Notes under the pieces: model-generated
Databases searched by the model: none
Told to the model about the DNA's origin: nothing
The model's input: only the letters and a program-made list of their open reading frames with translations
Position numbers and translations under genes: made by a program
In this document: positions 16,001-23,335 of the stretch, piece after piece
How the letters are laid out: every line of letters begins with the position of its first letter
Numbering within the stretch: position 1 is the stretch's first letter
NCBI GenBank assembly: GCA_963205035.1
Contig: CAUJII010000134.1
Span: 1 to 24,381 of the forward strand
Direction: 5' to 3'
Length of the DNA: 24,381 bases
DNA from: Spirochaetota bacterium
GTDB taxonomy: Bacteria; Spirochaetota; Leptospiria; Turneriellales; Turneriellaceae

Positions 16001-16244
16001 TGAATTGGTTCCATTCGCCCGGTACGCGCAATGTACCGTCTGCAATTTCATGCACTTTGGGATCGATAAACTTTCTCCAGTAGAAATCCCAGTTGCCGTC
16101 GAGGCGTATACCGTGCTCCGAGAATTTCGTCTGTGTGAGGTCAATGACTCCATTTTCTGCCAGAGGCGCTGCGTTTGCACCTGGAGCAAGAAGAAGAATT
16201 GCGAGCACGACAGATAAGATGAACATTCTTCGGTGGGATAGCAT
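13014..16244 (-). CDS. 7TMR-DISM hybrid histidine kinase / receiver / SpoIIE PP2C phosphatase
   Basis: This 1076-residue protein joins a whole signalling chain. Order: signal peptide (1-25, cut after ANA), periplasmic jelly-roll sensory domain (about 30-190), seven-helix 7TMR-DISM region (about 198-400), coiled segment, HisKA with His435 in SHELRTPL, HATPase_c (Asn554 in the N box, DTGIG at 581-585, GGTGLGLAI at 610-618), receiver domain (VDDE, phospho-acceptor Asp754 in LMDVMMP, Lys806), a coil, then a SpoIIE-type PP2C domain (GGDFFD at 874-879, DVSGHG with Asp893, YTDGITEA with Asp1011, DHDDIAVV with Asp1064). All catalytic residues look intact. Periplasmic ligand, probably a carbohydrate-like molecule, should control kinase, then receiver, then phosphatase output on an anti-sigma antagonist. 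It is divergent from msbA. Confidence 0.92.
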   Translation of the reverse strand: MLSHRRMFILSVVLAILLLAPGANAAPLAENGVIDLTQTKFSEHGIRLDGNWDFYWRKFIDPKVHEIADGTLRVPGEWNQFKKDNAAVGGVGFATYRVRVLLGVHHGDGLSIRLANAGTSYKLFANGVLVAANGNPAANKNETVAQFKPGVYPLPVLGDTLDLTLYVANFVDKSGGLWFPLTLGRTEDLRAQRETWIGIEMFLVGAIFIMAIYHFALFYLRRQDLSTLMFGCASLLIALRTSLLGERLLVSVFSNAPFWFFHKLEYLSFYLALPFFYQYFREVFPREFPKTMARFLWVVCGAGTLLVVATPGTIFSHTLLLFNLLTAAIVFHSLLSGMRATLRKQEGSLLFLGGICIFMVAVANDLLYNYEIIDSGYFLPFGLFSFIFFQSFLIGMKFTKAFFRIEELKNELTAQNEKLIQIDKLKDEFLSNTSHELRTPLSGIIGIAESLNAGIAGKLSLSARENIDLIISSGRRLSVLIDDILDFAKIQNSELVLALRPVDLYSASQIIVKLSEPLVASKQINLINEIPKEIDHVLADENRLQQILHNLVGNAVKFTHEGSITLSARKQGQIIEVSVTDTGIGVPQEKHAAIFESFEQADGSISREFGGTGLGLAITKSLVAMQGGTIWVESKEGEGAKFTFTLPIAENISEDIKNPAPRTDRNTPEDRYGISQENKTAVRIADSELPSAPPKQIDEDAKGIQVLAVDDEPINLQVVVNHLELSGIRVATALSAKEAFEKIKTLQPEIVLMDVMMPQMDGYEATSIIRAEFSQGEIPIIILTAKNRTEDMLRSFDSGANDYISKPFDSKELIARVKTLLTLKAALRTQNEFQVLQNELRVAHRIQTSLIPEPPKAPPGLRIASYYQAMAMVGGDFFDFLEAKDKTGIFMADVSGHGVPAALIVSMLKMGFSLMRSIMDQPDELLSQMNAIMQGNMSGNFVTAVYAEISQTGKLSLARAGHPPVLLFRKRTQTLETLMSKGGVLGLQAKRPHEVLSIDLEVGDRLIFYTDGITEAPSPQGELYDDQRLCQFIETHASLDVREFTQALIDDVQQHVGTEIFDHDDIAVVVCDFIGS

Positions 16245-16246
16245 GG

Positions 16247-16282
16247 GTTGCCCGGCTTAAAATTTCTGCCGGGATTGGCAAC
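16247..16282 (-). promoter_or_regulatory. Hairpin directly upstream of the hybrid kinase start codon
   Basis: In the minus-strand transcript, GTTG, a 5-base bulge and CCCGGC pair with GCCGGGCAAC, ending two bases before the ATG at 16244. The arms in window coordinates are 16247-16256 and 16268-16282. The hairpin covers the place where a ribosome binding site should lie, and no Shine-Dalgarno sequence is visible. Translational control or a DNA operator are both possible. Confidence 0.4.
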
Positions 16283-16362
16283 GACAAAGACGGGGTAAGG
16301 AAAAGGGCGCGCCTTAAAGAAAACCTGCTTTCCACTGAGTCTCGAAGGCCGGAAACGCAGGA

Positions 16363-18360
16363 ATGTCCCAACTCGACGCTGCGCAACCCGGCAAGCCAAA
16401 GGGGGTTTATAAGCGTATCTTGAGTTATGCGGCAAAGTATAAGGGACGCTTCGTCTTGGGCCTCGTCCTTTCTTTTTTCGTCTCTGTTTTTAACGCGCTC
16501 AGCCTAACCGCGCTCAAGCCGATATTCGACGTTATCGAAACGGGAGGCAACAAACCGTTCCAGCTCCATTACGACCGCGATGAAATTGAATACGCGAAGT
16601 CGGGAGCGGTGAAGGCTGACTTGGAAAAACTTTTTGCCGAGCATCCGGCGCCCGAATTTTTCGTCAAAGAAAAACAGTATATGGTAGAGACGACGCCGCG
16701 ACCTGTCGAAGGAGTGACCGGGCGTATTAAATATTTTCTGGCAGAGAAAAAAACAGCGCTCAATTTGCTGCTCCTTCAGTACCATGCGATGAATGTTTTG
16801 ATTTTTGTCGCACTGCTCGTGATGCCGATCTATCTCTTGAAGCTCCTCTGCGACTTGGGGACTGTCTTCTTTATGAGCGGTACGGGGCTACGTGCGGTGA
16901 ATAACATCCGCGACGATTTGTACCGAAAGCTTTTGACATTGCCGATGTCTTTTTTCGTGAAAGAAAAAAACGGTGTGATGATTAGCCGCATCGTCAACGA
17001 CGCGAGCTTGCTTTCCGATACAGGTTCGGATTATTTGCGTCTCTCGATCAATAATTTTTTCATCATCATCACGCATCTTGTGCTCTTGAGTCTCATCAGC
17101 TTCAAGCTCTTGCTCATAACGATTATCGGAGTCCCCCTGGTCTTGTGGCCTGTGAACCATTTTGCGCGCAAGATAAAAGAAATCACAGCACGCGAGCAGA
17201 CGAGCTTGGCAGACCTCACAGGCCACATGCAAGAAGTGATTTCGGGCATCCGCATTATCCGCGCCTTTGGGATGGAGAAATTTGAGCACGCGCAGTTTTC
17301 AGTCATCAACGATTCGTTCTTTCGGCAAATTTTTCGCTATCGAATCAACCATGCGTTTTCACCGGCACTTGTCGAGTTTACAACCAGCATTCTTCTGGTG
17401 GGACTAATTGTCTATGGAGCCACGCGGATTATTAGCGGCGAATTTACTTCGGGAAGTTTTTTCCTCTTTATTTTTACTTTGATGGTGATTATTAGTCCCA
17501 TAAAGCAGATGGCGGCATGGTATAACATGGTGCAACGCGCCGTCGCAGCCGGGGAGCGCATTTTTAGTCTTATGGACACTCCCCCCGATGTCGTTGAAAA
17601 GAACGATGCCGAGGACCTGGGGCTCGTGCAAAAAAGTGTACGGTTTCAAAGTGTGGGGTTTCACTACCCCAACACCGAAAAAAAAGTCTTGAGTAAAATT
17701 TCGTTCGAGGCGCCCGTCGGGTCGAAGATTGCGCTCGTAGGTCATTCGGGTGCAGGAAAGTCGACGCTTGTCGATTTGATTCCACGTTTTTATGACGCAA
17801 CAGAAGGCAAGATTTTGTTCGACGGAAAAGATTTGCGCAACCTCAAAATCGATAGTGTGCGCGAAGCAATTGGCGTCGTCACTCAAGAAATATTTTTGTT
17901 TAATGGAACACTCCGCCAAAACATCTCTTATGGAAGAGAAAATATTTCGACGCAGATGATTGAGCGTGCCGCTGAAATGGCGTATGCCGACGGCTTCATA
18001 AAAGAGCTACCTCAGGGGTACGACACACCCATCGGGGAGCGCGGTCTGATGCTTTCGGGGGGACAACGCCAGCGCATTTCTATCGCACGCGCCATTTTGA
18101 AAGACCCACAAATTTTGATTTTGGATGAGGCAACGAGTGCCTTGGACACCGAATCGGAACGCTTGGTGCAGAAGGCCCTCGATAGGCTCATGAAAAATCG
18201 GACGGTTTTTGTTATCGCTCACCGTCTGTCGACAATCTACACTGCCGACCTGATTCTTGTGATGAATAAGGGACGTATTGCTGAGAGAGGAACGCATAAC
18301 GAACTCCTGAAGAAAAAAGGGCTTTATAAGAAACTCTATGATCTCCAATTTCGGGAGTGA
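16363..18360 (+). CDS. msbA: Lipid A export ABC transporter, MsbA type
   Basis: MsbA flips lipid A-core across the inner membrane using ATP. The 665-residue half-transporter has six membrane helices and a C-terminal ATPase: Walker A GHSGAGKST at 460-468, Q-loop Gln508, signature LSGGQ at 564-568, Walker B LILDEA at 585-590 and switch His620. It is about 80 residues longer than Escherichia coli MsbA. The extra material is a hydrophilic insert at about 60-140, between the first and second helices, where the periplasmic loop should be. Lipid A substrate is inferred from similarity and the presence of lpxB and an LptF/G-like gene; other multidrug or lipid exporters share this architecture. It is divergent from the hybrid kinase (118 bases), and cheX follows after 33 bases. 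Confidence 0.82.
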   Translation: MSQLDAAQPGKPKGVYKRILSYAAKYKGRFVLGLVLSFFVSVFNALSLTALKPIFDVIETGGNKPFQLHYDRDEIEYAKSGAVKADLEKLFAEHPAPEFFVKEKQYMVETTPRPVEGVTGRIKYFLAEKKTALNLLLLQYHAMNVLIFVALLVMPIYLLKLLCDLGTVFFMSGTGLRAVNNIRDDLYRKLLTLPMSFFVKEKNGVMISRIVNDASLLSDTGSDYLRLSINNFFIIITHLVLLSLISFKLLLITIIGVPLVLWPVNHFARKIKEITAREQTSLADLTGHMQEVISGIRIIRAFGMEKFEHAQFSVINDSFFRQIFRYRINHAFSPALVEFTTSILLVGLIVYGATRIISGEFTSGSFFLFIFTLMVIISPIKQMAAWYNMVQRAVAAGERIFSLMDTPPDVVEKNDAEDLGLVQKSVRFQSVGFHYPNTEKKVLSKISFEAPVGSKIALVGHSGAGKSTLVDLIPRFYDATEGKILFDGKDLRNLKIDSVREAIGVVTQEIFLFNGTLRQNISYGRENISTQMIERAAEMAYADGFIKELPQGYDTPIGERGLMLSGGQRQRISIARAILKDPQILILDEATSALDTESERLVQKALDRLMKNRTVFVIAHRLSTIYTADLILVMNKGRIAERGTHNELLKKKGLYKKLYDLQFRE

Positions 18361-18393
18361 GCAAAGAGAATCTAAAATCGCGGGAGTTGGCAC

Positions 18394-18840
18394 ATGAAAG
18401 AAAACGAGCTTAGAGTTTTCGTCGAGCGCGTCGTGAACTATTTCTCGACGATTACCCAGACGCAGGTGACTGTCGGCGTGCCGCACATCAAACCGGCCGA
18501 TCAAGTTATGGGTGAAATCACGGGAGTGATTGGCCTCACGGGCAAGCGCAAAGGAGGGGTTTTCTTCACCGCCTCGAAAGCGATGCTCGAAGATATTGTG
18601 GCGGGCTATTTGAAAATCGAAAAACCTGACCTAGCGTCTATAAAAGACTTAGCCGGAGAGATTGCAAACACCATTGCTGGCAATGCGTCGAAGTCATTCG
18701 GCGCAGATTTTCAAATTTCCGTACCTATTGTTTTTGTGGGTCGGCCTAAGCAGATTGATCTGCCGCGTAATGTGCCGACGTTTGTCATCCCCATCGTTTG
18801 GAAGACGCACAAAGCCTTCTTGGTCGTCGGTGTGGAGTAG
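18394..18840 (+). CDS. cheX: CheX-family CheY-P phosphatase
   Basis: CheX removes phosphate from CheY-P and so resets chemotaxis signalling; it is the usual CheY phosphatase of spirochaetes. The 148-residue protein has the family fold and the single catalytic E-x-x-N helix: Glu89 and Asn92 in AGEIANTIAGNASK. The N-terminal part MGEITGVIGLTGKRKGGVFF is also typical. Length is normal. A good Shine-Dalgarno sequence (GGGAG, seven bases before the ATG) supports the start. It lies between msbA and a pseudouridine synthase gene, whose GTG follows two bases after its stop, and not among other chemotaxis genes. Because CheX-like domains also occur in other regulatory roles, the CheY target is inferred. 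Confidence 0.85.
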   Translation: MKENELRVFVERVVNYFSTITQTQVTVGVPHIKPADQVMGEITGVIGLTGKRKGGVFFTASKAMLEDIVAGYLKIEKPDLASIKDLAGEIANTIAGNASKSFGADFQISVPIVFVGRPKQIDLPRNVPTFVIPIVWKTHKAFLVVGVE

Positions 18841-18842
18841 CG

Positions 18843-19811
18843 GTGCACGAGACACAATTTGATTTCATCTTGCCGGCGGGTCGACGTCTCGATCTTTTTT
18901 TGACAGAGAGCTTGCGAGAACAGGGAGAGAACGTTTCTCGCTCTGAACTCCAACGCCTGATTGCAAAAAATTGTGTTTCAGGGCTTGATGCCGACGCGAC
19001 CAAACCTTCTTTCAAAGCGAAAAATCCCACAGCGATTCGAATTACTCTGCCTCGAAAAAAAGAAAAGCGTCTCATTCCTCTATCCGCAAACATTCCTGTT
19101 CTTTATGAAGATAATTTTTTAGCCGTCGTGCACAAGCCGCCTTCGATGACAGTGCATCCTGGAGCGGGGACCGGCGACGACACGCTCGTGCACGCGCTCT
19201 TGGGACAGATGGATCACTTGGCAGAACATGTCGAAAGGCCCGGCATCGTCCATCGTCTCGACCGTGAAACCGAAGGGGTCATGGTTATTGCGAAGACAGA
19301 GCGTGCGCGCTCGGCGCTCAGCGCACTATTTGCCGAACGCAAAGTGAAGAAGACTTACCGCGCACTCGTTTGGGGCAGGGTGATCTTTCCCGAAGAGGTG
19401 GATGGATTTATTGGCCGCGACAGACGCAATCGAAAAAAGATGCGCTTTTATCCGCAAGAAACCGAGACGATGGGTTTTGCGCGCGAAGCTTCTATGCGTA
19501 TCGTATCGCAGACGCAACTTAAATTTGCGACAGAGTTGACGATTGAACTCATCACGGGACGCACCCACCAAATCCGCGCTGTGTGCACACACTACAACGC
19601 GCCGCTCGTGGGTGACGCGCTCTATGGCAACGACTTCGCAAAATTCAAGCTCTATAAGATAGGTGCCTTGCGGCGCAAGATAATCGAAAAGGGGGGAATG
19701 TGTCTTATCGCTCAATCTCTCCGATTCGACCATCCGCTAAAGCGGAAAAAAATTTCGTTTTCGATTCCTTTGCCGCAACGGTTTAGCGACGCGCAGATAG
19801 CTCTCTCGTGA
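18843..19811 (+). CDS. rluD: RluD-family 23S rRNA pseudouridine synthase
   Basis: RluA/RluD-family enzymes convert uridines in structured RNA to pseudouridine. The 322-residue product has an N-terminal S4 RNA-binding domain (about 11-55, RRLDLFLTESLREQGENVSR) and the catalytic domain with GIVHRLDRETEG, where Asp140 is the nucleophile, then GRTHQIRAVCTHYNAPLVGDALYG. I chose the GTG at 18843: GGAG stands five bases upstream and it starts two bases after the cheX stop. A longer reading from a TTG at 18798 would overlap cheX by 43 bases and add residues that are not part of the S4 domain. The exact target (helix 69 uridines for true RluD) cannot be read from sequence, so the symbol is provisional within the family. 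Confidence 0.85.
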   Translation: MHETQFDFILPAGRRLDLFLTESLREQGENVSRSELQRLIAKNCVSGLDADATKPSFKAKNPTAIRITLPRKKEKRLIPLSANIPVLYEDNFLAVVHKPPSMTVHPGAGTGDDTLVHALLGQMDHLAEHVERPGIVHRLDRETEGVMVIAKTERARSALSALFAERKVKKTYRALVWGRVIFPEEVDGFIGRDRRNRKKMRFYPQETETMGFAREASMRIVSQTQLKFATELTIELITGRTHQIRAVCTHYNAPLVGDALYGNDFAKFKLYKIGALRRKIIEKGGMCLIAQSLRFDHPLKRKKISFSIPLPQRFSDAQIALS

Positions 19812-19820
19812 GTGCACTAT

Positions 19821-20069
19821 TTTAAGAGCCTTATTTGTCTCCTGCGCCAGAACGGCACCGCCAACGCGCAAGCTGTCGTCCCAGACGGTATCGATAATTT
19901 TTATTTTTTTTGATGGGATGGACTCGATGAGGCTGCGCGTTGTGTCTTCGCCCTTGCCGACAGCGACAACAACCTCGTCGCAAAGCGGGAGAATCGATTC
20001 TATCGCGGGGACGATGGGGTACTCGAGTTTGACGGCATTACGGATAAAGGTGAAGCCGGAGACTTTCAT
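19821..20069 (-). pseudogene. Truncated family 2 glycosyltransferase (N-terminal part)
   Basis: From the ATG at 20069 the frame reads MKVSGFTFIRNAVKLEYPIV, then ESILPLCDEVVVAVGKGEDTT and IIDTVWDDSLRVGGAVLAQETNKAL. This is the N-terminal nucleotide-binding half of a GT2-type glycosyltransferase. Family resemblance ends at about residue 83, before the expected DxD metal-binding segment. The frame then runs on as non-homologous residues, antisense to the 3' end of the pseudouridine synthase gene, and stops at 19737-19739. The break falls within about ten bases of that gene's stop codon, so a deletion probably removed the rest. The product would lack its acceptor and metal sites and should be inactive. 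It lies 50 bases downstream of, and on the same strand as, the sulfatase-fold enzyme gene. Confidence 0.7.
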
Positions 20070-20118
20070 GGAAGGGCAGTGTTCCTTTGATAAATGCGCC
20101 GACAATCGAACCAGAAAA

Positions 20119-22110
20119 TCAGAGGAGCTTCTCTTCTCCCGCTATCTGCCGATTGAGATTCCAGCGCAAGAGCCTTTCGAAGGCACGCATACGCTTCTGA
20201 AAAGAAATATCCACTCTGTGACCTTCGGGAGACAGATAAAGACTGTGACCATCTGCCCAACGGTAGAACGTAGACTTTCCAGTTGTTGTGTAAGCGCCCA
20301 AAGAATCAATCCAAACCGTTTCGTTGTAACCGAAACACTCAGCTTTATTGTCTTGCGGACTGAGCAAATTCGATCCTCCTAAGGCGAGATAGCGCGTGTT
20401 GGAAAGACTCAAGTGATAGAGGGTCGGTAGGATGTCTTTGTGCGAACCGACGCGTTGCGCGTCATAGATTGCCTGGGTGTGATTCAGGATATTCTCGGGG
20501 GCAAAGAGATAAAAGGGAACCGCCTTGTCGAGCATCTGCTCGCGGGGGTACTGTGCTCTGACGCGCCGCAGCGAGTGGTCGCCCGTTGCGGCAATAATCG
20601 TCTTTTTTGCAAGGCCGGATTTTTTGATTTTGCTAATGAATTCTCCCAGCGCATTCGACGCATACTGGAAAGTTTTCAAAATATTTTTTGCGTCATCTTC
20701 GCTGTCGTCGGTTCTCGTTTGATACTCCGGCGACACCGATACGGTCTTCGGTTTGTAATGAGAAGGCGTTGTGTATGGAGGATGGTTGGTGATCGTCAAG
20801 ATAGCGACAAAAACTGGCTTATCGGCTTTTTGTAAGAAGTCTTCGACGAACCGGAACGCATACTCGTCGGGGAGCCCCCAATCAGTCATATCGCCTTTTG
20901 CTTCGGGGAAGTGCGCCATCAGCGCGTTTTGGTCGTAGACTTCGTCGACACCTTGGCGCGGAAGATAATTGACGAGGTTACGCCACATCAGGTTTCCCGA
21001 AGATACGAAGACCGTCTTGTATCCGGCAGCTTTATAGGTCCAAAAGGGAGTATCGAGTTTGATCTTACGCGCTGACGACTGGCTGATATTGTGAACCGGA
21101 CTGTTGAAAAAAATTTGCGCAAGAGATGGCGCTGTGCCGTTACCATAGGATACAAACCGCTTGAATACAAAATCGCGTTGAAAATGTGGTCTGAAGGCAC
21201 CCAGAAGGTCATTCTTCTTTTCGTCGTCGAAGACAAGCATGTTGCTCCCGAAGCTTTCCATGAAGGCAAGAACGACATGCGGTGGATTTCTTGAAATGTA
21301 GCCGTTTGCCGGTGTCTGGCCGTAGAGCGATTTCAATCCCGCTTCATGGAGTAGCTCTCCCGCTTCGGAAGATTTGACTTTTTCAAATTTGTAATCTTTG
21401 CTCTTGTCTTCAAATGCCCAACTGAGCGCCATGAAAGCGTTGGGCGTTAACTGGTTCAATACGACGATCTGTGAAACTTGTGCGTTTGGTCTGTCGAGGG
21501 GGAAGACGCCGACACTACCCCGCGCTAGAACAAAGACGGCGAGAATGTTGGTTAAGAAAAAAGAGACGAATTGCGGCCTCGGCCAATTCTTTTTTTGTGG
21601 TATGGATTTGATTTTCCAACCAAATGCTTTTGATGCGACAATAGTCAATCCCGCACTCAGAAGAGCCGCTTTGAAAAGAGGGTAATCCTGCCAGATGTTA
21701 ATTAAGACATTTTTCGTATCGTCTTCGAGAAGTCCAAAAAGAAATATATCGAAAGGTTGGTGGAACGTCTGGTAGTAAAAATAGTTACTCAGAGACAGAA
21801 AAACAACGCTCAAGACGGCGATTGGGACGTACCCTAATGCGAAATTTCTCCAGAGCTTCCATGACTTATCGTGCCAAGCGGAAAGCATTCCAAGAATAAG
21901 AAGCGGAGAAATTGCCATTGCTGCAATCCGTAGATCGAAGCGGAGACCAATCCACCACATGCGGCGGACGTCTTGTTGGAAACCTACGACCGCTTGAGGA
22001 TCGACAAAGCTTTGAAACATGGCGAAACGCGCACACAAGAAGACAACGGCAAGAAAGACGAGAAGCAAGTAAGAACGGGCGAAAAGATTCAGGATGCGCG
22101 ATTGGTACAT
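20119..22110 (-). CDS. LtaS/OpgB-like membrane phosphoglycerol transferase (sulfatase fold)
   Basis: A 663-residue inner-membrane protein with about five hydrophobic helices in the first 200 residues and a periplasmic sulfatase-fold domain from about 275 to 620. Metal and catalytic residues of the LtaS/OpgB group are visible: Glu285 in LAFMESFGSN, Thr326 in GNGTAPSL as nucleophile, TITNHPPY and ATGDHSLRR. In Gram-negative bacteria such enzymes transfer phosphoglycerol or phosphoethanolamine to periplasmic glycans or LPS; the acceptor here is unknown. It starts 29 bases after the LptF/G-like gene, probably in the same transcript, which suits an envelope role. No Shine-Dalgarno sequence is evident. 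Alkaline-phosphatase-superfamily membership is secure; the substrate is not. Confidence 0.85.
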   Translation of the reverse strand: MYQSRILNLFARSYLLLVFLAVVFLCARFAMFQSFVDPQAVVGFQQDVRRMWWIGLRFDLRIAAMAISPLLILGMLSAWHDKSWKLWRNFALGYVPIAVLSVVFLSLSNYFYYQTFHQPFDIFLFGLLEDDTKNVLINIWQDYPLFKAALLSAGLTIVASKAFGWKIKSIPQKKNWPRPQFVSFFLTNILAVFVLARGSVGVFPLDRPNAQVSQIVVLNQLTPNAFMALSWAFEDKSKDYKFEKVKSSEAGELLHEAGLKSLYGQTPANGYISRNPPHVVLAFMESFGSNMLVFDDEKKNDLLGAFRPHFQRDFVFKRFVSYGNGTAPSLAQIFFNSPVHNISQSSARKIKLDTPFWTYKAAGYKTVFVSSGNLMWRNLVNYLPRQGVDEVYDQNALMAHFPEAKGDMTDWGLPDEYAFRFVEDFLQKADKPVFVAILTITNHPPYTTPSHYKPKTVSVSPEYQTRTDDSEDDAKNILKTFQYASNALGEFISKIKKSGLAKKTIIAATGDHSLRRVRAQYPREQMLDKAVPFYLFAPENILNHTQAIYDAQRVGSHKDILPTLYHLSLSNTRYLALGGSNLLSPQDNKAECFGYNETVWIDSLGAYTTTGKSTFYRWADGHSLYLSPEGHRVDISFQKRMRAFERLLRWNLNRQIAGEEKLL

Positions 22111-22139
22111 TGGTCTAATTGAACGAAAATTTTTTTCAA

Positions 22140-23243
22140 CTAATAATCAAACCGCCAGAAAACCCAAAGAGCAATACAACCCGAGAGAAAATTCGATAAA
22201 TTGCCCGCGATGAACGGCGGCAAGGTCTCGCTTTCGCCGAATGCGTTTCCGAAATACATAAAGAAGAAATATCCCAGAGTGAAAAGCATCGAGACCGCGA
22301 TACTCATGGCGATCCCGCCTTTTTTCATACGGCCGCCGAGCATTCCGCCGATGAAAACGATAAAGAAACAGACAAGCGGATAGCCGATGTGCCAAAACAC
22401 TTCGGTCAAGAAAACGCCGTATTCGCCTCCCGAGGCTTTTCGTTTTTTGTATATTTTGTAAGAGTCAAAAACCGAACGCTCCTCGGAATCCATTTCGACA
22501 AAGTTGTTTTGAAACGACGTCAAATTTTCGGGAATTTCAACGAGCAGCGAATCGTAGTTGGATACTCCTTGGTATGCGCCATTCGCATCGAAATGGATGA
22601 GCCGTGCATGGTGCAAGTTCCAAATATGACTTTCATGGTTTCGCACGCTTGCCACGTCGGCTTCGATGATACGCTTCAGCCCGTCTTGTGCATTGAGTTC
22701 TAACATGTGGAAGCCGTTGAGGCTGCGGTTTAGCCAGTCGGCGCGCCCTACGGTATAGTAGCGCTTATCAAATCGATACGTTAGCTGAATGAGCTTGTAG
22801 TTTTTTGTAAGGCGCACATTGTCACCTTTGTTCCGAAGCGCATAACTAATGTCGACCGCCTTATACGCCGCCGGGAATGCGACGTATTCGTTAAAGAAAA
22901 AAAATCCGACGGAGAAAAGTGCAGAAAAAATAAGGAGAGGGCGCAAAATTCTGCGGAACGACCGCCCCGCTGCCATGATGACCGTTAATTCAAAATGGCG
23001 GTTGAAGTTTGAGATGGTGAATGCCGTTGCAAAAAGAAGAGCGGGTGGAACGATGTACGTGACATAAGACGGCGTGATAGTGAGGTAGTACTTTACAAGA
23101 AGCCCTACGCCGTGCGTGTTATCGGTGAAGCGTTTGAGTGAGTCGATGACGCTGACAATCATAGAAATCCCCACGAGGAGAATTAAAGTTCCCAAGAAGA
23201 CTTTGACGAAGCTCTTAAAAATATAACGGTCGAGGATATCCAT
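22140..23243 (-). CDS. LPS export permease of the LptF/LptG (YjgP/YjgQ) family
   Basis: A 367-residue inner-membrane protein. With LptB2, LptF and LptG extract LPS from the inner membrane towards the LptC-LptA bridge. Three membrane helices lie in the first 120 residues (the first at about 10-32). A periplasmic beta-jellyroll-like region spans about 130-270, and three more helices run from about 275 to 365 (FGNAFGESETLPPFIAGNLSNFL between the last two). This is the family's standard topology and length. IVPPALLFATAFTISNFNRHFELTVIMAAG is the conserved cytoplasmic coupling region contacting the ATPase. Whether it is LptF or LptG cannot be settled from this copy; the partner is not in the window. 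The ATG at 23243 is the natural start. It is divergent from the aminopeptidase gene. Confidence 0.88.
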   Translation of the reverse strand: MDILDRYIFKSFVKVFLGTLILLVGISMIVSVIDSLKRFTDNTHGVGLLVKYYLTITPSYVTYIVPPALLFATAFTISNFNRHFELTVIMAAGRSFRRILRPLLIFSALFSVGFFFFNEYVAFPAAYKAVDISYALRNKGDNVRLTKNYKLIQLTYRFDKRYYTVGRADWLNRSLNGFHMLELNAQDGLKRIIEADVASVRNHESHIWNLHHARLIHFDANGAYQGVSNYDSLLVEIPENLTSFQNNFVEMDSEERSVFDSYKIYKKRKASGGEYGVFLTEVFWHIGYPLVCFFIVFIGGMLGGRMKKGGIAMSIAVSMLFTLGYFFFMYFGNAFGESETLPPFIAGNLSNFLSGCIALWVFWRFDY

Positions 23244-23313
23244 GATTCTCTCGAGGGACTTCTATGACGACCCTCAAAAAACAATCCCAAAGTAGATGAC
23301 AAGACAGACGGCA

Positions 23314-23327
23314 CACAAAATTTTGTG
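23314..23327. promoter_or_regulatory. Perfect 14-bp palindrome upstream of the aminopeptidase gene
   Basis: CACAAAATTTTGTG reads the same on both strands and ends eight bases before the ATG at 23336, in the 92-base divergent space between the LptF/G-like and aminopeptidase genes. It has the form of a dimeric repressor operator. AT-rich palindromes can also arise by chance. Confidence 0.4.
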
Positions 23328-23335
23328 CAATAACG

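Noticed and set aside
18798..18842. TTG start extending the pseudouridine synthase by 15 residues
   Set aside because: The extension overlaps cheX, adds no conserved residues, and the GTG at 18843 has a well-spaced GGAG.
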